Source: Solirubrobacteraceae bacterium
Lineage (GTDB): Bacteria; Actinomycetota; Thermoleophilia; Solirubrobacterales; Solirubrobacteraceae
Length of the DNA stretch: 42,246 bases
Direction of reading: 5' to 3'
Assembly (NCBI GenBank): GCA_017882445.1
Contig: JADGPK010000020.1
Coordinates: 1-42,246 of the forward strand
A program made the position numbers and the translations under genes. Below the pieces are notes generated by a model that was not told where the DNA came from, searched no databases, and saw only the letters and a list, made by a program, of their open reading frames with translations. Positions within the stretch are counted from its first letter, which is position 1, and each line of letters starts with the position of its first letter. Below are positions 39,919 through 42,246 of this stretch, in pieces.

Positions 39919-41334
39919 CTAGCGCGCGGCGAGAACGGGGCGAGTGAGGGCGCGCACGAAGTCCTCGAGCTGGGCGGTCGTCCAGCACTCGAACGCCGTG
40001 CAGTGCTTCTCGTAGGCCGCGATCACGGAGTCGCCGTAGTTCCAGTACAGGCGCGGCTCCGGGTTGAGCCAGAACGTGCGTCCCGCGCGGGCGGCGATCT
40101 GGGCGAAGATGTCGGCCCGCGGGTCGCGGCCGTTGGTGCGCGCGTCGCCGAGCACGATCACCGTCGCGCGCGGGTGCAGATCGTCCTCCACCTGGACGAG
40201 GAACTCCGACCACACGCGCCCGTAGTCGGTGTAGCCGGAGATGTCGGCCACGCCGGCGTCGCCAGAGATGCGTTCGCTCACCTTCTTGAAGTTGCGCTCG
40301 TGTTCGAAGATGTCCGTGACCTCGGAGATGCGCTCGATGAACACGAACGAGCGCATCTTGCGGAAGGTGTCGTGCAGGGCGTGCAGCACCGACAGGAAGA
40401 ACACGGACGCCGATGTGACGCTGGTGGACACGTCGCACAGGACATAGATCTCCGGACGGCGGGGTCGGCGCGGGCGGAACTTGAGCACGACCGGCACGCC
40501 GCCCGTCTCGAGCGATGCGCGCATCGTGCGCCTTACGTCGACGTGCGCGTGGCGGCGGTGCCCGCGCGCCTGCAGGCCCTGTGTGGCCAGTCGCCGGCGC
40601 AGCTGCGCCACGACGCGCTGGACCGCCGCCAGGTCCGCGAGCGGGCCGGATGGCAGCGCACGGTCGAGCTCCCCGAGCGGCCGGGCCGCCGGAAGGCTTC
40701 CCGTGCGCTCTATCTGCGAGCGCTCCAGCTCGCGGCGAAGAAGCGCCTCGAACCTGCGCAGCGCCTCGCGCGGGAGACCGTCGCGACGCGGGTCCTCGGC
40801 CGGGAGCTCGGGTTGGGGCTCCGCGCGCAGGCCGAGCGCACGCCGGATCCGCTGCACGTCGACGCCGATCACGCCCGAGCCCTCCTGTCGGCGCGCGAAG
40901 GCCGCAATCGCCATCCGCGCCAGATCCCGCATGGCTCCCTCCGATCCGTCGCGCAGCGCGGCGGCGATCTGCGTACGCAACGCGTCCAGCTCCTCCTCGG
41001 AGAGCTCGCCGAGGGCGGCCAGATCCTCCTCGCGGATGCCCTCGCGGGAGGCGGCCATCTCGACCGAACGGAAGAAGAAGCGATCGAACACGAGCTCGAA
41101 CACGCGCCTGTCTTCCTGGCTCTTGGCGAGCGTGGCCGCGAGCGCCTCGCGGAAGTCCTCCTGGGAGGTCCAGCTGATCTCGCGCAGGACCTCGAATGCG
41201 TCGAGCATCTCCGAGGTGCCGACGGCGACGCCTTCGCGGCGCAGCTCCTCGCCCAGCTCCAGTATGCGCGCCGGAAGACCCTCGAGCTCGGAGGCCGGCA
41301 CGGAGCGCCGGCCGACTTCTTCGTTACGCGACAT
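39919..41334 (-). CDS. VWA-domain protein (CoxE-like), partner of MoxR
   Basis: A 471-residue protein. The N-terminal 230 residues are helical and charged. The C-terminal VWA domain (about 290-460) has a metal-site motif DVSTS (in IYVLCDVSTSVTSAS), a YTDYGRVWSEF segment and VIVLGDARTNG. It resembles CoxE-type proteins that work with MoxR AAA ATPases in maturing or remodelling metalloenzymes or other complexes. Its start overlaps the MoxR stop region by 11 bases. Only 21 bases and the riboswitch region separate it from the thiamine operon, so the riboswitch promoter probably lies in its 3' end. The target protein is unknown. Confidence 0.88.
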   Translation of the reverse strand: MSRNEEVGRRSVPASELEGLPARILELGEELRREGVAVGTSEMLDAFEVLREISWTSQEDFREALAATLAKSQEDRRVFELVFDRFFFRSVEMAASREGIREEDLAALGELSEEELDALRTQIAAALRDGSEGAMRDLARMAIAAFARRQEGSGVIGVDVQRIRRALGLRAEPQPELPAEDPRRDGLPREALRRFEALLRRELERSQIERTGSLPAARPLGELDRALPSGPLADLAAVQRVVAQLRRRLATQGLQARGHRRHAHVDVRRTMRASLETGGVPVVLKFRPRRPRRPEIYVLCDVSTSVTSASVFFLSVLHALHDTFRKMRSFVFIERISEVTDIFEHERNFKKVSERISGDAGVADISGYTDYGRVWSEFLVQVEDDLHPRATVIVLGDARTNGRDPRADIFAQIAARAGRTFWLNPEPRLYWNYGDSVIAAYEKHCTAFECWTTAQLEDFVRALTRPVLAAR

Positions 41335-42223
41335 CGGCGGGCGCCCGCAGCTTCAGCCCGACTCGCTCAGCCACCACGTCCATGTCGGTCCGGTGCTTGA
41401 CGATCACCGACATCGTGTCCATGAACGTGTCGGAGTCGATCTCCTTGACGCCCAGCAACAGCAGCGCGCGCGCCCAGTCGATCGACTCGGCTATCGACGG
41501 GGGCTTCTTGAGGTCCAGCGCCCTGACCATGCCGATCACCTCGACGAGCCTGCGCGCGATCGTCTCGTCCAGGTCGGGTGCGTGCAGCCGCACGATTTCG
41601 AGCTCGTGCTCGAGCTCGGGGTAGTCGAGCCACAGGTACAGGCAGCGGCGCTTGAGCGCCTCGGTGAGCTCACGGGAGTTGTTCGAGGTGAGCAGCACGA
41701 CGGGATGCGTGCGCGCTTTGACTCGCCCGAGCTCGGGAATCGAGATCTGGAAGTCCGAGAGCACCTCCAGCAGCATCGCCTCGAACTCCTGATCGGTCTT
41801 GTCGATCTCGTCGATCAGCAGCACCACCGGCTTCTCTGATGAGATGGCCGTCATCAGGGGTCGCGCGAGCAGGAACTCCTCGCCGAAGATGTCCTCCTGG
41901 ACCGCGTCCCAGCCGGTTCCCGTGGCCTCGGCCTGGATGCGCAGCAGCTGCTTGCGGTAGTTCCACTCGTACAGCGCCTTTGCCTCGTCGAGGCCCTCAT
42001 AGCACTGAAGGCGCACGAGCTCGCGGCCCAGATGGCTGGCGAGCGCCTTGGCGAGCTCGGTCTTGCCGACCCCCGCCGGCCCCTCCACGAGCACGGGCTT
42101 GCCGAGCTTGGTCGCGAGGAACGAGACGAGCGCCGTGGACTCACCCGGCAGGTAGCCCACCGAGCGCAGGCCCGCGGCCAGGTCTGCGACGGAGGCGGGC
42201 GCCGGGGAGGGTTGGGCGGGCAT
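41324..42223 (-). CDS. MoxR-family AAA+ ATPase
   Basis: A 299-residue AAA+ protein with Walker A GPAGVGKTE, Walker B VLLIDEIDKTD, sensor-1 LLTSNNSREL and an arginine-finger-like stretch EALKRRCLYLWLDYPE. The MoxR group couples to VWA proteins, as with the gene that follows. The coiled segment EGLDEAKALYEWNYRKQLLRIQ is typical of the CoxD/MoxR subgroup. ATG 42223 is 24 bases from the window end, so its promoter is not fully seen. Likely acts as a chaperone that remodels a protein complex. Confidence 0.92.
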   Translation of the reverse strand: MPAQPSPAPASVADLAAGLRSVGYLPGESTALVSFLATKLGKPVLVEGPAGVGKTELAKALASHLGRELVRLQCYEGLDEAKALYEWNYRKQLLRIQAEATGTGWDAVQEDIFGEEFLLARPLMTAISSEKPVVLLIDEIDKTDQEFEAMLLEVLSDFQISIPELGRVKARTHPVVLLTSNNSRELTEALKRRCLYLWLDYPELEHELEIVRLHAPDLDETIARRLVEVIGMVRALDLKKPPSIAESIDWARALLLLGVKEIDSDTFMDTMSVIVKHRTDMDVVAERVGLKLRAPADVA

Positions 42224-42246
42224 CGTCTATTTCTTGTTCGGGCAAA

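Noticed and set aside
1-42246. tRNA, rRNA, integrase, transposase or phage genes
   Set aside because: No tRNA T-loop/acceptor pattern, rRNA segment or recombinase motif was recognised while reading both strands; covariance-model searches were not possible here.

Overview
The window is about 42 kb of very GC-rich DNA (near 70% by eye, not computed), with genes close together and many GTG/TTG starts. Several lineage-informative families point to a high-GC actinobacterium: an actinobacterial IHF-like nucleoid protein, a YrbE/YrbE/Mkl lipid-transporter core, a DUF2600 terpene synthase, a type III glutamine synthetase, and several apparently leaderless promoters. My best guess is class Thermoleophilia (Solirubrobacterales-like). 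That placement rests on gene content and was not tested. It looks like ordinary chromosome: no prophage, integrase, insertion sequence, CRISPR array, rRNA or tRNA was seen.

Layout. 0-5 kb: a GIY-YIG protein, a P-loop-kinase-like protein without its P-loop, and cobalamin-dependent methionine synthase. 5-8.6 kb: a VapBC toxin-antitoxin pair, type III glutamine synthetase and a lipoprotein. 8.8-16 kb: a forward run of two MlaE/YrbE permeases, their ATPase, an MMPL-type RND transporter, a membrane-anchored thioredoxin-fold protein, a B3/4-domain protein and a coiled-coil protein, ending against the convergent IHF-like gene. 16.6-20.4 kb: an alpha-oxoamine synthase of the serine palmitoyltransferase/AONS/KBL type, divergent from a YghO-like GNAT protein (the family that includes bacterial ceramide synthase), then a small membrane protein and an AlkA-type DNA glycosylase.

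20.4-27.4 kb: a reverse-strand redox operon (b-type cytochrome-like membrane protein, repeat-rich anchored protein, ApbE flavin transferase, ferric-reductase-like membrane protein, NuoF-like flavoprotein, ferredoxin), divergent from an OmpR-type two-component system. 27.4-33.7 kb: an IclR-like HTH protein, then a PadR-led operon with two ABC ATPases (one degenerate), a large FtsX-type permease and a DUF2600 terpene synthase. 33.9-37 kb: zinc alcohol dehydrogenase divergent from a histone-deacetylase-family protein, then a phosphofructokinase with pyrophosphate-type signature residues. 37.2-39.9 kb: a thiamine-pyrimidine ABC importer behind a clear TPP riboswitch. 39.9-42.2 kb: a MoxR ATPase and VWA-domain pair.

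The points most worth a second look are the possible sphingolipid (long-chain base plus N-acyltransferase) pair, the ApbE-linked redox operon with its unusual anchored repeat protein, the PadR/ABC/terpene-synthase operon, the lipid-transporter core followed by an RND pump with no MCE protein, and the TPP riboswitch whose aptamer contains an ATG and appears to supply the Shine-Dalgarno sequence.
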